The translations under genes and the position numbers were made by a program. Below the pieces are notes generated by a model. The model was not told the DNA's origin, ran no database searches, and saw nothing but the letters and a program-made list of their open reading frames with translations. 64,000 nt of DNA, taken from JAFASC01 sp034669505 (GTDB taxonomy: Bacteria > Pseudomonadota > Alphaproteobacteria > Rhizobiales > Beijerinckiaceae). The stretch lies in the NCBI GenBank assembly GCA_034669505.1, contig JAXDNJ010000022.1, positions 62,001-126,000 on the forward strand, written 5' to 3'. Positions 51,435 to 60,597 of this stretch are shown here, in pieces (the first letter of the stretch is position 1; each line of letters opens with the position of its first letter).

Positions 51435-52733
51435 ATGAACGCGCTCACTGCGAGCCCATTGGTTCTGCCGGCGATGCGACGCCGGGTGGTGATTGCTTCG
51501 GTCATCGGCAACGCGCTCGAATGGTTTGACTTCATCGTCTACGGCGTTCTGGCGGCCACCATCGCGCGCGTCTTCTTCCCCGCGAGCGCAAGCGAAACCC
51601 GATTGCTGGCCGCTCTCGCGCTTTTCGGGATCGGATTCATCATGCGGCCGCTCGGGGCGGTCTTCTTCGGCGTCTATGCCGATCGCTACGGACGGCGCGC
51701 CGCGCTCAGCCTCGTGATTCTCTTGATGGCGATCGGAACAGCCCTGCTCGCCGCGGCTCCGAGTTACGCGGCCATTGGTATCGGTGCACCGCTGCTCGTT
51801 CTCACCGCACGGATGATCCAGGGCTTTTCCGTCGGAGGCGAGTTCGGCACCGCCACGACCATGCTGATCGAATACGCGCCGCGCAATCGGCGGGGGCTGT
51901 ATGGCAGCTTCCAGATGAGCTCACAGGCCCTGTCGTTTGTCCTCGGCGGACTTGCGGCATTCCTGATCACCACGAACCTTCCCGCGGAGGCCGTGGAAAG
52001 CTGGGGATGGCGGCTGCCCTTCATCTTCGGTGCGCTCGTCGGTCCGGTCGGCGTTTATCTCCGGCGCAGAGTCGATGAATCGCCGGAATTCTCGCAACTG
52101 CAAACGAAGCATAAGCGGGTTTCGACGCCTCTCCGGAGCGTATTCGCCTCGCATATGCGGGAGCTGATCGCGGCATTCAGCATCATCGTTGCCGGCACCA
52201 GCACGCTATACGTCCTATCGATCTATCTGCCGCTCTTTGCGACGGAGTCGCTCGGCATTCCGGCGCGGCAAGCGCAGATCGGACTTGTCTGCGCCAATCT
52301 GCTCATCGCCATTCTCGTTCCGTTCGCCGGTCTCCTGTCCGATAAAGTAGGACGGCGCGCCGTCATGCTGCCGGCGCTCGTCATCTTCTGCGGCCTCCTC
52401 GTCCTGATGATGCACCGGCTCGTCGATGAGCCCACCCCGGCTCATCTCTTCCAGACCCAGATGCTGGCGGTCCTCATCGCCTTCATCTTCGGACCCGCGC
52501 CGGCGCTGGTCGCCGAGATTTTCCCCGTGGCCGTGCGCTCCACCGGGGTGTCGATTTCCTACAACGTAGCGGTCGCTCTCTTTGGCGGCTTCGCGCCGTT
52601 CCTCAACGTTTGGCTGGTCGAGCGCACCGGCAATAAGATGGCACCGGTCTACTATGTTCTCGCCTGCGCGATCATTGGCATTGCCGGGCTTTTCATGGTT
52701 CGGGAGCCGGCGCCGCCCCGAGCCGAAGCGTGA
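51435..52733 (+). CDS. MFS transporter, metabolite:H+ symporter (MHS/ProP-like) family
   Basis: A 432-residue transporter with about twelve hydrophobic segments. MHS hallmarks are GNALEWFDFIVYGVLAATIA in the first helix, GIGFIMRPLGAVFFGVYADR with YGRRAAL, and QGFSVGGEFGTATTMLIEYA. Family members import citrate, 2-oxoglutarate, proline/betaine, shikimate and similar compounds. The ATG at 51435 has GGGAG upstream, and the upstream in-frame extension is not hydrophobic. The stop overlaps the start of the next gene by four bases (GTGA). Confidence 0.85.
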   Translation: MNALTASPLVLPAMRRRVVIASVIGNALEWFDFIVYGVLAATIARVFFPASASETRLLAALALFGIGFIMRPLGAVFFGVYADRYGRRAALSLVILLMAIGTALLAAAPSYAAIGIGAPLLVLTARMIQGFSVGGEFGTATTMLIEYAPRNRRGLYGSFQMSSQALSFVLGGLAAFLITTNLPAEAVESWGWRLPFIFGALVGPVGVYLRRRVDESPEFSQLQTKHKRVSTPLRSVFASHMRELIAAFSIIVAGTSTLYVLSIYLPLFATESLGIPARQAQIGLVCANLLIAILVPFAGLLSDKVGRRAVMLPALVIFCGLLVLMMHRLVDEPTPAHLFQTQMLAVLIAFIFGPAPALVAEIFPVAVRSTGVSISYNVAVALFGGFAPFLNVWLVERTGNKMAPVYYVLACAIIGIAGLFMVREPAPPRAEA

Positions 52734-53215
52734 CCAACAAGCCGCCTGCCGGTCTGACTGCAGCCGATTACGACACGATCGAGGCGGCGGTCATGGAAAC
52801 CGCGCGCGGTCGCTGGTTCCTCATCGAATATGACCGGCGCCGCCGCGCGGCCGAGACGGCGCAGTTGCTGGAGGCGGTCACCCGGCTCGAACGTGCTGTC
52901 GGCAGCAGCGGGCCGGCTGCCCTGGAGCCGCCGAGACAGGCGGCGATCGCCGGACCCGTCGCAGAGCCCCGGCCCCATGTCTCCGCCATCGGCGAGCGGC
53001 TGCAGGATATCGCCTGGAACATGCGCGAGCGCGGCTTCGACGATGCGATTTGCGGCGCAATCGAAGACCAGGCGCGTCTTGTGCTCGGCTTGGGTGAGCC
53101 TGCGTCGACGAGAGCCCCCGCTTTGGCGCCAGCGTCTGCGCCCGACCCGCGGCTCGAAGCGCTGGCGCGGATCGACCGCATGCCGCTCGCGGAGAAGCTT
53201 GCGCTTTTCATCTGA
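52730..53215 (+). CDS. Conserved hypothetical protein, Hyphomicrobiales type
   Basis: A 161-residue soluble protein. The N-terminal LTAADYDTIEAAVMETARGRWFLIEYDRR is a block seen in uncharacterised proteins of this order; it is followed by helices suited to coiled coil, a Pro/Ala linker and a C-terminal helix (LARIDRMPLAEKLALFI). A second helical block, IGERLQDIAWNMRERGFDDAICGAIEDQA, lies in the middle. No catalytic motif is seen. GTG start inside the stop of the MHS transporter, so the two are coupled. Function unknown. Confidence 0.6.
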   Translation: MTNKPPAGLTAADYDTIEAAVMETARGRWFLIEYDRRRRAAETAQLLEAVTRLERAVGSSGPAALEPPRQAAIAGPVAEPRPHVSAIGERLQDIAWNMRERGFDDAICGAIEDQARLVLGLGEPASTRAPALAPASAPDPRLEALARIDRMPLAEKLALFI

Positions 53216-53290
53216 GCTGATGCCTATAAGAACAGCGTGGTCGGCCACGCTCGCGCACGAGCGCGGCCGAGGAATTCGGAGGCTCTGTAC

Positions 53291-54070
53291 ATGGATCTCG
53301 GCATCAAGGGCCGCAAAGCGGTGGTCTGCGCTTCGAGCAAAGGTCTAGGCAAAGCCTGCGCAACGGCCCTGGCGGAAGCAGGATGCGAAGTCGTGATCAA
53401 CGGCCGCGACGAGCGCGCGCTCGAGGCCGCCGCCAAGGAGATCGTGCGGGAGACTGGCGCGAAGGTGACCACCGTCGCCGCCGATGTCGGCACCAAAGAG
53501 GGGCGCGCCGCACTTCTTGCGGCCTGTCCGGCGCCCGACATCCTCGTCAACAACAATGCCGGGCCGCCGTTCAAGAATTTCCGCGAACTCGATCATGAGG
53601 CGCTCATCAAAGGCGTCGAAGCCAACATGATCACGCCGATCGAACTCGTTCAGGCGGTGATCGACGGCATGGTCGAGCGCAAATTCGGCCGGATCATCAA
53701 CATCACGTCAGGGTCGGTGAAGATGCCGCTTGCCGGACTTGATCTTTCGTCCGGCGCGCGCGCCGGCCTCACCGCGTTTCTCGCCGGTGTTGCGCGCGAA
53801 GTCGCCGCGTCGAACGTGACGATCAACCACATCCTGCCGGGCGCCTTCGATACCGACCGATTGCGCTCCAATGTGAAGGTGGCGTCTGAGCGACAGGGCA
53901 CCGAGTTCGACAAGCTTTGGAAGCAGCGTGCCGAAGGCATTCCGGCCAGGCGCTACGGCAATCCGGAAGAGTTTGGGGAATTATGCGCGTTCATCGCCAG
54001 CACGCATGCAAGCTACATCACCGGTCAGAATTTTCTCATCGACGGCGGCATGTTCCAGGGCGCGTTTTAG
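53291..54070 (+). CDS. SDR-family protein with altered active site
   Basis: A 259-residue Rossmann-fold SDR: the nucleotide motif appears as SSKGLGKACATAL, with NNNAGPP, NITSGSVKM and a C-terminal ITGQNFLIDGGMFQGAF. The canonical catalytic YxxxK is replaced by LSSGARAGL, so both Tyr and Lys are missing; the Ser before it is retained. Such altered SDRs are seen beside acyl-CoA dehydrogenases in this order. It may have another chemistry or only bind a ligand. The ATG at 53291 is used; upstream in-frame residues look non-coding. It is ten bases before the acyl-CoA dehydrogenase gene. Confidence 0.8.
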   Translation: MDLGIKGRKAVVCASSKGLGKACATALAEAGCEVVINGRDERALEAAAKEIVRETGAKVTTVAADVGTKEGRAALLAACPAPDILVNNNAGPPFKNFRELDHEALIKGVEANMITPIELVQAVIDGMVERKFGRIINITSGSVKMPLAGLDLSSGARAGLTAFLAGVAREVAASNVTINHILPGAFDTDRLRSNVKVASERQGTEFDKLWKQRAEGIPARRYGNPEEFGELCAFIASTHASYITGQNFLIDGGMFQGAF

Positions 54071-54080
54071 GACGGTTGCA

Positions 54081-55253
54081 ATGATCCCCAACATAGCGCC
54101 CGCCTTCAATTTCGACCTCGGCGAAACCGCCGAGATGATCCGAACGACGGCGCGCGATTTTGCGCAGGACGAGATCGCGCCGCGCGCCGCCGAGATCGAC
54201 CGCACGAACCAGTTTCCGCGCGATCTCTGGCCGAAGATGGGCGCGATCGGCCTGCATGGGATCACCGTCGAGGAAGAGTTCGGCGGCTCCGGGCTCGGTT
54301 ATCTCGAACATTGCATTGCGCTCGAGGAAGTCTCGCGCGCCTCGGCGTCCGTGGGCCTGAGCTATGGGGCGCACTCAAATCTGTGCGTCAACCAGATCCG
54401 CCGCAACGGCTCGTTCGAGCAGAAACGGAAATATCTGCCGAAGCTGATTTCCGGCGAGCATGTCGGCGCGCTCGCTATGTCCGAGCCGGAAGCTGGCTCC
54501 GACGTAGTGTCGATGAAGACTCGCGCCGAGAAGAAGGGCGATCGATACGTCCTCAACGGCTCGAAAATGTGGATCACCAACGGGCCGGTGGCGGAGACGC
54601 TCGTCGTCTATGCCAAGACCGATCCGAATGGAGGCACGCGGGGCATCACCGCGTTTTTGGTCGAGACCGGCATGAAAGGTTTCAAGCCAGCGCAAAAGCT
54701 CGACAAGCTCGGCATGCGCGGCTCCGATACGAGCGAGCTCGTCTTCGAGGATTGCGAAGTGCCGGAAGAAAATGTGCTCGGCCAAGTCGGACGCGGCGCC
54801 AACGTGCTGATGTCGGGCCTCGACTATGAGCGTGTCGTGCTGGCCGCCGGCCCGCTCGGCATCATGCAGGCGGCGCTCGACGTGGTGATCCCCTATGTGC
54901 ACGACCGCAAGCAGTTCGGTCAGCCGATCGGCACGTTCCAGCTCGTGCAGGGCAAGCTCGCCGACATGTATGTGATGATGAATGCGTGCAAGTCTTACGT
55001 TTATCAGGTGGCGAAAGCCTGCGATCGCGGCGAGACGACGCGCGAGGATGCCGCCGGCGCAATCCTGCTCTCAGCCGAACAGGCGACGAAGATCGCGCTC
55101 GACGCGATCCAACTCCTCGGCGGCAACGGCTATATCAACGATTACGCGACGGGGCGCCTGCTGCGTGACGCAAAACTCTACGAGATCGGCGCCGGCACGA
55201 GCGAGATCAGACGGATGCTGATCGGCCGGGAGCTGTTTGCGAAGACAGCGTGA
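54081..55253 (+). CDS. ivd: Isovaleryl-CoA dehydrogenase-type acyl-CoA dehydrogenase
   Basis: A 390-residue flavoprotein of the acyl-CoA dehydrogenase family. Blocks such as LGYLEHCIALEEVSRASASV, SYGAHSNLCVNQIRRNG and ALAMSEPEAGSDVVSMKTRA are those of isovaleryl-CoA dehydrogenase. The catalytic Glu fits LDYERVVLAAGP, as in IVD, rather than the C-terminal position of short-chain enzymes. It oxidises isovaleryl-CoA to 3-methylcrotonyl-CoA in leucine breakdown, passing electrons to ETF. The remaining leucine genes are not in the window. The ATG follows the SDR by ten bases. Confidence 0.88.
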   Translation: MIPNIAPAFNFDLGETAEMIRTTARDFAQDEIAPRAAEIDRTNQFPRDLWPKMGAIGLHGITVEEEFGGSGLGYLEHCIALEEVSRASASVGLSYGAHSNLCVNQIRRNGSFEQKRKYLPKLISGEHVGALAMSEPEAGSDVVSMKTRAEKKGDRYVLNGSKMWITNGPVAETLVVYAKTDPNGGTRGITAFLVETGMKGFKPAQKLDKLGMRGSDTSELVFEDCEVPEENVLGQVGRGANVLMSGLDYERVVLAAGPLGIMQAALDVVIPYVHDRKQFGQPIGTFQLVQGKLADMYVMMNACKSYVYQVAKACDRGETTREDAAGAILLSAEQATKIALDAIQLLGGNGYINDYATGRLLRDAKLYEIGAGTSEIRRMLIGRELFAKTA

Positions 55254-55266
55254 GCGCGCGGGACGC

Positions 55267-55881
55267 TCAGGACTGCGCACCGCGCAGCAGCCAGTCGCGA
55301 TATTGCTGCAAAAAGTCCTGAATGAGTGGTCGGCCCTGATCCCCAGCAATGGCTGCCGCGATCGGGGCGCTTAAGCCGCCAAGCAAAATCTTGCTCGAAT
55401 AATCTCCTGTATAGAAGAGAACGGACAGTCCCGTTTTTGCATCCCGCAAATCGACCTCGGCGTCGAAGACGGCAGGGCCGCCGAGGAACATGCGCCGGGC
55501 CACGGAGGGCACATCGAACTTTTTGATATGCACGAAGGCCCGCACTGGCCTCTGACCCGCAAAGATCGGGCGGAGCTGCGAGTCGAATTCCGCTTTGAAG
55601 ATAGCCTTCAACTCGCCTGCTATAAACGCCTGAACCGCAGGAAAATCGCTGACAAGAGATGTCTGCAGGCGCGGCACGATTGCTGGATCGGCACTTGGCG
55701 ACCTTGCATATGCCTCCTCACCTGCCGGCCAGGAGCGGATGACTTCGGCGCCGGAAATTTCAACATCGACCACCTTTAAATCGTGAATACTGGTCTGAGA
55801 AAGCGTGTGCGGCGCCACGGTGGCGCAAGCGGCAAGGAGAAACGCTGGCGCGCAGGCGATAACGCCTTGAAGGAATCTCAT
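55267..55881 (-). CDS. Hypothetical lipoprotein
   Basis: A 204-residue predicted lipoprotein: MRFLQGVIACAPAFLLAAC gives a lipobox LAAC with Cys at residue 19. The mature part starts ATVAPHTLSQTSIHDLKV, has VRAFVHIKKFDVPSVARRMFLGG and a C-terminal ILLGGLSAPIAAAIAG with a mild hydrophobic stretch. No family is recognised. An upstream ATG would add 18 residues. It is convergent with the dehydrogenase gene thirteen bases away. An outer-membrane location is likely. Confidence 0.6.
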   Translation of the reverse strand: MRFLQGVIACAPAFLLAACATVAPHTLSQTSIHDLKVVDVEISGAEVIRSWPAGEEAYARSPSADPAIVPRLQTSLVSDFPAVQAFIAGELKAIFKAEFDSQLRPIFAGQRPVRAFVHIKKFDVPSVARRMFLGGPAVFDAEVDLRDAKTGLSVLFYTGDYSSKILLGGLSAPIAAAIAGDQGRPLIQDFLQQYRDWLLRGAQS

Positions 55882-55998
55882 CACGGTCGAACTCTGTGTT
55901 AAGATAAAAGAGAACGCGCCCACTTTAAAATGCAATTAAGGCGAGCATGTGCCAGCTTGACTGGCAGGACTTGGGCGAGTGCCCATATCGAGCGTCTC

Positions 55999-56856
55999 TT
56001 AGCGTGCACGAGCACTGACGAGCCAAACGCCGGCTCCCATTTTCACCGCCCCGTCCGTTTCAAACTCCTGCAGCGTGTCGCGGAGCGTTTCCATGACAGG
56101 GTCGACCGCGCTCGGATTTTCATTCAGCAGTCGGCTCAATGCACCGACGCGGGCGCAGTGTTCGACCGCATCTTGAAGCCCACCGAGCTCGACCTTCTGA
56201 TCGTGCGGCACGATCGAAATATCGCCAAACCCGGCTTCGGTGAGGATGCCTTTGACCCGCTCCGCATCGGCGAACGCGAAAGGGCCGGGCGCAATCGGAT
56301 CGGGCCGCAATTGTGGCGGCAGGAGCGGCATCGCCGCTGCCATCGGTGCCGCCATCCATTCGTTCTCGGCGAGCTTGCGCCAGCAGACGAAGCCGAGCCT
56401 GCCAGACCCGGGTTTCAGCGCGGCGAACAAATTCTTGAACGCTGCGACCGGATCGACGAAGAACATCACGCCGAAGCGCGAGAACACCGCATCGAATGAG
56501 TTCGCATCGAATGGGTAAGTCTGCGCGTCGGCTTCGATGAATTCGATATTTTTCGCGTGAGCCAAGCCTGCTTGCTGACGCGCGACTTCCAGCATTGGTT
56601 TGGAAATGTCGATGGCGATGACTTTGCCGGATGGCGCGACGCGCCGCGCAAGCTCGACGGTCGTGTGGCCGCAGCCGCACCCGACATCAAGGACGCTCTC
56701 GCCTGCTTTTGGCGCTAATCGCTCCAGCGCTTTCTCGCCCAGAGGGCCTATCTGCACGTCGAGGCGCTTTTGCAGTGCGACCCAAGTGTCACCCGCCCTT
56801 GCATTCCAGTAAGTGATCTGATCGGCATTCGCCGCCGCGTTCGTCCCATTCTCCAA
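55999..56856 (-). CDS. Class I SAM-dependent methyltransferase
   Basis: A 285-residue methyltransferase of the UbiE/Methyltransf_11 style: VLDVGCGCGHTTVELARRV, then VIAIDIS, EFIEADAQTYPF and DAVFSRFGVMFF. The TTG at 56856 is preferred because GGAGAG lies six bases upstream and it gives the natural N-terminus; the frame is open to an ATG at 56970 that overlaps the YdcF gene and lacks a site. The acceptor is unknown. It probably follows the YdcF-type gene in one operon (gap 50 bases). Confidence 0.78.
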   Translation of the reverse strand: MENGTNAAANADQITYWNARAGDTWVALQKRLDVQIGPLGEKALERLAPKAGESVLDVGCGCGHTTVELARRVAPSGKVIAIDISKPMLEVARQQAGLAHAKNIEFIEADAQTYPFDANSFDAVFSRFGVMFFVDPVAAFKNLFAALKPGSGRLGFVCWRKLAENEWMAAPMAAAMPLLPPQLRPDPIAPGPFAFADAERVKGILTEAGFGDISIVPHDQKVELGGLQDAVEHCARVGALSRLLNENPSAVDPVMETLRDTLQEFETDGAVKMGAGVWLVSARAR

Positions 56857-56906
56857 TTTAGCTCTCCAGGTGCGTTGTCTGAACTCAGGCAGGAAATCAC
56901 GTGCGG

Positions 56907-57701
56907 TCAAGGCGCGGCAAATAGCGCATCGGCTTTGCCCGTGAGCCGATAGCCGACGAGCCCGATCCATTCATGCACCGCTGTATCGAGGTTGCGCATC
57001 GCGCGGCTCGCATCGAGCGATGGCAAGAAATCGCGCGCGTCGCCCAGCGTGCGATAATCTGTGGGATACGCGATCACTTGAAACCCCACCTTGCGGAAAA
57101 TCCCGATCGATCGCGGCATGTGCATTGCCGAGGTGACAAGCAGCCAGGTCTCGCCCGCTTTCGGTTGAACGAGATCGCGGGTGAAGATCGCGTTCTCATA
57201 GGTGTTGCGTGAGCGGTCCTCGTACATCGCATGGTCCTGCGGAACGCCGAGTTCGGTCCAGAAGCGGCGCGCGGAATTCGCCTCGGTCAAATTGTTGCCG
57301 AGGAATGACGCCGAGCCGCCGGTAAAAACGAGCTTCCCCTGCGGGAAACGCCGAGCCAGCGCCGCGCCCGCCGTGAGCCGCTCGCCTGCATCGGTGAGCG
57401 TCACTTGCCCACGTGCCTCCTCGATGTGCTCGTCGGTCGAGCCGCCGAGCACGACGATCCCGGTGGGCGCCCCGATATCACCGCGCGGCAGCGGAAAGCG
57501 GTTCTCCAGCGGCGCAACCAGGATTGCCGAGAGCGGCAGGAACGCGAGCGCGAAAAGAAATATCACGCCGGCAGTGACGATCCGACGCGCGGCTCTCCGC
57601 CAACGCGTCCACAAGAGCAGGGCGCCGAGCGTCACCAGGCCGACAGCGACATGCGTCGGCGTTGTCAGAAATCCCGCGATTTTCGAGATAATGAAAAACA
57701 T
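56907..57701 (-). CDS. YdcF/ElyC/SanA-type DUF218 membrane protein
   Basis: A 264-residue protein with two N-terminal transmembrane helices (VAVGLVTLGALLLW and IVTAGVIFLFALAFLPLSAIL), then a DUF218 domain with GIVVLGGS, RLTAGAALARRFPQGKLVFTGG, the invariant RNTYENA and the strand WLLVTSAMHMPRS. Homologues act in envelope biogenesis, such as polysaccharide or lipid-carrier metabolism (ElyC), but the reaction is not defined. It precedes the methyltransferase on the same strand. Confidence 0.82.
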   Translation of the reverse strand: MFFIISKIAGFLTTPTHVAVGLVTLGALLLWTRWRRAARRIVTAGVIFLFALAFLPLSAILVAPLENRFPLPRGDIGAPTGIVVLGGSTDEHIEEARGQVTLTDAGERLTAGAALARRFPQGKLVFTGGSASFLGNNLTEANSARRFWTELGVPQDHAMYEDRSRNTYENAIFTRDLVQPKAGETWLLVTSAMHMPRSIGIFRKVGFQVIAYPTDYRTLGDARDFLPSLDASRAMRNLDTAVHEWIGLVGYRLTGKADALFAAP

Positions 57702-57734
57702 CAGTGATGCGTACCAGGAGGTACGCGGGACCGA

Positions 57735-58574
57735 TCAAGCAGCTTTGTCCCAATCCGGCGCCCAGTCGAAATCAACAATGCGGCCATCTGTGCGCGCCAT
57801 TCCTGATATGGCGCGCATGTCATCCAGCGATAGCTCGAAATCATCGATCGCGATGTTCTCCCTGATATGCGCGGGCGTGCCGGAGCGCGGGATCGCGATG
57901 ACATCGGGCTGCTGGATATGCCAGCGCAGGAGCACCTGCGACGGCGTTTTGCCGTGCGTCTCGGCGATATTCCTGATCGCCGGATCGCGCGGTCCCTCTC
58001 CGCGCCCGAGCGGACAATACGAGGTGAAGGAAATATCATGCTCCCGGCACCCCGCCAGCACCTTCGTCTGATCGAGCCAGGGATGATATTCGCATTGGTT
58101 GGTGACGATCGGCTCGCTTGCCACTAAAAGCGCCTGTTCGAGCAGGGCGACCGGGAAGTTCGAGACACCTATGTGGCGGGTGAGGCCGCTCGATCGCGTC
58201 TCACAAAGCGCCTTGATCGACTCCTGCAGCGGAATGCTCCTGTTCGGCCAATGGATCAACAGCAAGTCGAGCTTGTCCAGTCCAAGGCGCTTCAGGCTGC
58301 CTTCAGCCGAACGCTGCAAATCGCCGTCATGCAGATCGTCTCGCCAGACTTTCGTCGTGACGAAGATTTGATCACGCGGCACGCCGCCGCTTTTCAGCCC
58401 CTGCCCCACCTCCCTTTCGTTGCCGTACATTTTTGCCGTATCGACGTGGCGATAACCGCATTCGAGTGCGGCGACGACTGCACGCGTGCAGGTCTCGCCG
58501 GAGAGCTGCCAAGTCCCAAGCCCGATCGCAGGAATTTTTGCGCCATGCGCTTCGACAAACGGGGTATTCGCCAT
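57735..58574 (-). CDS. Aldo/keto reductase
   Basis: A 279-residue NADPH-dependent reductase with the AKR barrel signature. The catalytic Tyr is in HVDTAKMYGNEREVG, the Lys in VTTKVW, the His in LLIHWPN and the Asp at the start of the DTAKMYG block. The C-terminal SIPRSGTPA-like piece (VIAIPRSGTPAHIREN) matches the NADPH-binding region. Substrates are carbonyls such as 2,5-diketogluconate or methylglyoxal. The ATG has GAGGA upstream. It is one of several redox and detoxification genes in this block. Confidence 0.87.
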   Translation of the reverse strand: MANTPFVEAHGAKIPAIGLGTWQLSGETCTRAVVAALECGYRHVDTAKMYGNEREVGQGLKSGGVPRDQIFVTTKVWRDDLHDGDLQRSAEGSLKRLGLDKLDLLLIHWPNRSIPLQESIKALCETRSSGLTRHIGVSNFPVALLEQALLVASEPIVTNQCEYHPWLDQTKVLAGCREHDISFTSYCPLGRGEGPRDPAIRNIAETHGKTPSQVLLRWHIQQPDVIAIPRSGTPAHIRENIAIDDFELSLDDMRAISGMARTDGRIVDFDWAPDWDKAA

Positions 58575-58613
58575 GTCAATCCTCGTGCGGTGATGTTGCT
58601 TGATAAACGACGC

Positions 58614-59231
58614 TCAGGTGATCGGCAGCGTCAGTACGCGCTCTGCCGCGGGACGGGACATGATCGTCTCGTACCAGCGCTTCACATGCGGGATGTCGCT
58701 GTGCTGCACCGGCATGTTGAGCCAGCGGTGCACGGCGGGCGCGGTCACGCATTCGGCCATGCTGAAGCGCTGGCCTTCAAGCCAGGTGCGGCCGGCAAGA
58801 TGCGCGTCGAGAATCAGGAACAGGACGTCCGTTTTCGCGCTCGAATCGTCGATATCCTGCGGCATCCGCGATCCCGGCGTGCGCACGAGACCGTGAAACG
58901 CCGTGCCGATCGCCGGTGCGATCGCCGTCTGCTGCCAGTCCATCCAGCGGTCCGCGGCGGCACGCACGCGGAGATCGCGCGGCCAGAGGTCACCATCCGA
59001 GTGGCGCGCGCAAAGATAACGCACGATCACGTTGGATTCCCATAGGACGAAATCGCCGTCTTCGAGCGTGGGGACGAGCGCGTTCGGGTTCATCGCCTTA
59101 TATTCGGGTGTCTCGACAATTCCGTAGCCGCGCCCGGCGTCAATCCGCTCGTAGGGCAGCCCGAGTTCCTCGATGCAATAGAGCGCCTTCTGGACGTTGA
59201 TTGAATTGGCGCGTCCCCACAGTTTCAGCAT
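58614..59231 (-). CDS. Glutathione S-transferase family protein
   Basis: A 205-residue GST: the N-terminal MLKLWGRANSINVQKALYCI, the glutathione-binding PNALVPTLEDGDFVLWESN with cis-Pro and Ser, and a helical C-terminal domain with WMDWQQTAIAPAIGTAF. The Ser of the N-terminal motif in GRANSINVQK suggests a theta/beta-like enzyme. Substrate unknown. It starts six bases after the exported metallo-beta-lactamase-fold gene and may be cotranscribed with it. Confidence 0.82.
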   Translation of the reverse strand: MLKLWGRANSINVQKALYCIEELGLPYERIDAGRGYGIVETPEYKAMNPNALVPTLEDGDFVLWESNVIVRYLCARHSDGDLWPRDLRVRAAADRWMDWQQTAIAPAIGTAFHGLVRTPGSRMPQDIDDSSAKTDVLFLILDAHLAGRTWLEGQRFSMAECVTAPAVHRWLNMPVQHSDIPHVKRWYETIMSRPAAERVLTLPIT

Positions 59232-59237
59232 CGAGCC

Positions 59238-60182
59238 TCACGCGAGCGAAATTTCGAGGAGATCGCGGCCGACGACGATCGGACCGTCGAAATTGGTGCG
59301 CACGGCCTTCGTCCAGACCTCGTCGGTCAGGTTCTTGTCGTCGGCCGGGACGAAATGGTTGAGGACGAGAGTCTTCACGCCGGCCGCCTTGGCGATCCGT
59401 CCGACATCTTCGGCGAGCGTATGTGACGCTTTGAGGTGCTCGAGCATGGAAGCCGCGTTCGGATTGCGCACGGCAAGCGCCTCGAGCGCCGGACCGTACG
59501 CAACCTCGTGCACAAGAATGTCGGCGCCTTTGGCAAATTCCGCGAGCGGCGGGAAATAGGTCGTGTCGCCGGAGAACACGATGACCTTTCCGCCGAGATC
59601 GAATTTCAGCGCAAACGAATCGACGATCGGCGGATGCTCGTTGCGGAGCGCCGTGACCGTCGCGCCATGATCGGCAAAAACCCTTCCCTCGCCGTAGCTG
59701 TGCGTGGTGACAAGGTTGCGCAGGTCGGGACGGCCCTCGTCGCTCATCCGCGTCTCGATGTCGAACTTGCTGCCGGCGAAGAAGCCGTCGAGCAGCGCGT
59801 CGACTCCATTCGGCCCGTAAACGTCGACCGGCGTCTTCAAGCCGACCGCCCAGGCGTTGTAGGCGAGCGGACCGGTTTCAAGATTGTGATCGGAATGGTG
59901 ATGCGTAATGAAGACGTATCGGAGCGACGTCAGCGGGAATTTGGCTTCGATCAGTTTGAACGTGACGCCATAGCCGGCATCGATGACGTAAGGCACATTG
60001 TTCCAGACGAGAAGATTGGCCGAAGGGCTCGGCGCATAGGCGCGGATCGAGGGGCCACCTTTGTTGCCGAGCAGGACGAGCCGGTTGGCCCCAAGATTTG
60101 GAAGTGCCTGCCCGCGGGCAAGCCGGCCGAACAACGGTGCAACGGCTAATCCCGCAGCAAATGCGCGCCGGCTGGCGATCAC
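59238..60182 (-). CDS. Metallo-beta-lactamase-fold hydrolase, exported (Tat-like signal)
   Basis: A 314-residue protein with an N-terminal twin-arginine-like signal (MIASRRAFAAGLAVAPLFG). The MBL fold is shown by VIDAGYG, the metal motif THHHSDHNL, the later His in TTHSYG, the Asp in VFSGDTTYF and a His in LNHFVPA. It is most like RNase Z/arylsulfatase-type exported MBL hydrolases. The substrate is unknown; export argues against an RNA role. The ATG fits the signal peptide. A GST gene lies downstream. Confidence 0.82.
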   Translation of the reverse strand: MIASRRAFAAGLAVAPLFGRLARGQALPNLGANRLVLLGNKGGPSIRAYAPSPSANLLVWNNVPYVIDAGYGVTFKLIEAKFPLTSLRYVFITHHHSDHNLETGPLAYNAWAVGLKTPVDVYGPNGVDALLDGFFAGSKFDIETRMSDEGRPDLRNLVTTHSYGEGRVFADHGATVTALRNEHPPIVDSFALKFDLGGKVIVFSGDTTYFPPLAEFAKGADILVHEVAYGPALEALAVRNPNAASMLEHLKASHTLAEDVGRIAKAAGVKTLVLNHFVPADDKNLTDEVWTKAVRTNFDGPIVVGRDLLEISLA

Positions 60183-60336
60183 TTTTCCCTCCTTTGCAAG
60201 CTACCGCTCTAGCCGGTCGGCGGCAGCGGCGGCAAGTCGCAGCCGGGCGTGGCGCTTCGGCCACACCTTTTGGCCCGACCTTCGCATTGCGATGCAATAA
60301 ACGATCGCGAATGCGACGCCAACGAGAGGGGTCAAC

Positions 60337-60597
60337 ATGCCGATCCACGTTCTCATCCTCGTCTGCGCCCTGCAGACGCAGCCCTCCGCCTGCACGCCGG
60401 AGACAGCAATCGACGTGACGCAAGGTCCGCGCGTCGCCAACGAGCTCATGTGCGGAAAGCTCGGTCAGGCCGTTCTCGCCGGCACGGCGCTCGCGCCGCG
60501 CGAGGGGGCCGAATATGTGAAAATCTCCTGCGTCCGCGAACATGCGAACAGCGCCCGATCGAGCGAGCCGCAGAAGCCGGCGGGTGCGCCGGGCTAG
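60337..60597 (+). CDS. Small conserved hypothetical protein
   Basis: An 86-residue protein, MPIHVLILVCALQ then PSACTPETAIDVTQGP, ELMCGKLGQAVLAGTALAPREGAEYVKISC. Four cysteines in this arrangement and the ALAPREG block are seen in uncharacterised small proteins of the order. GAGAGGGG lies upstream of the ATG. The N-terminal hydrophobic stretch is short. Divergent to the MBL gene across 154 bases. Function unknown. Confidence 0.55.
   Translation: MPIHVLILVCALQTQPSACTPETAIDVTQGPRVANELMCGKLGQAVLAGTALAPREGAEYVKISCVREHANSARSSEPQKPAGAPG

Noticed and set aside
60201..60356. Minus-strand frame with a hydrophobic helix (MLTPLVGVAFAIVYCIAM)
   Set aside because: It overlaps the better supported plus-strand small protein at its start and has no clear ribosome site; it could be real but evidence is too thin.
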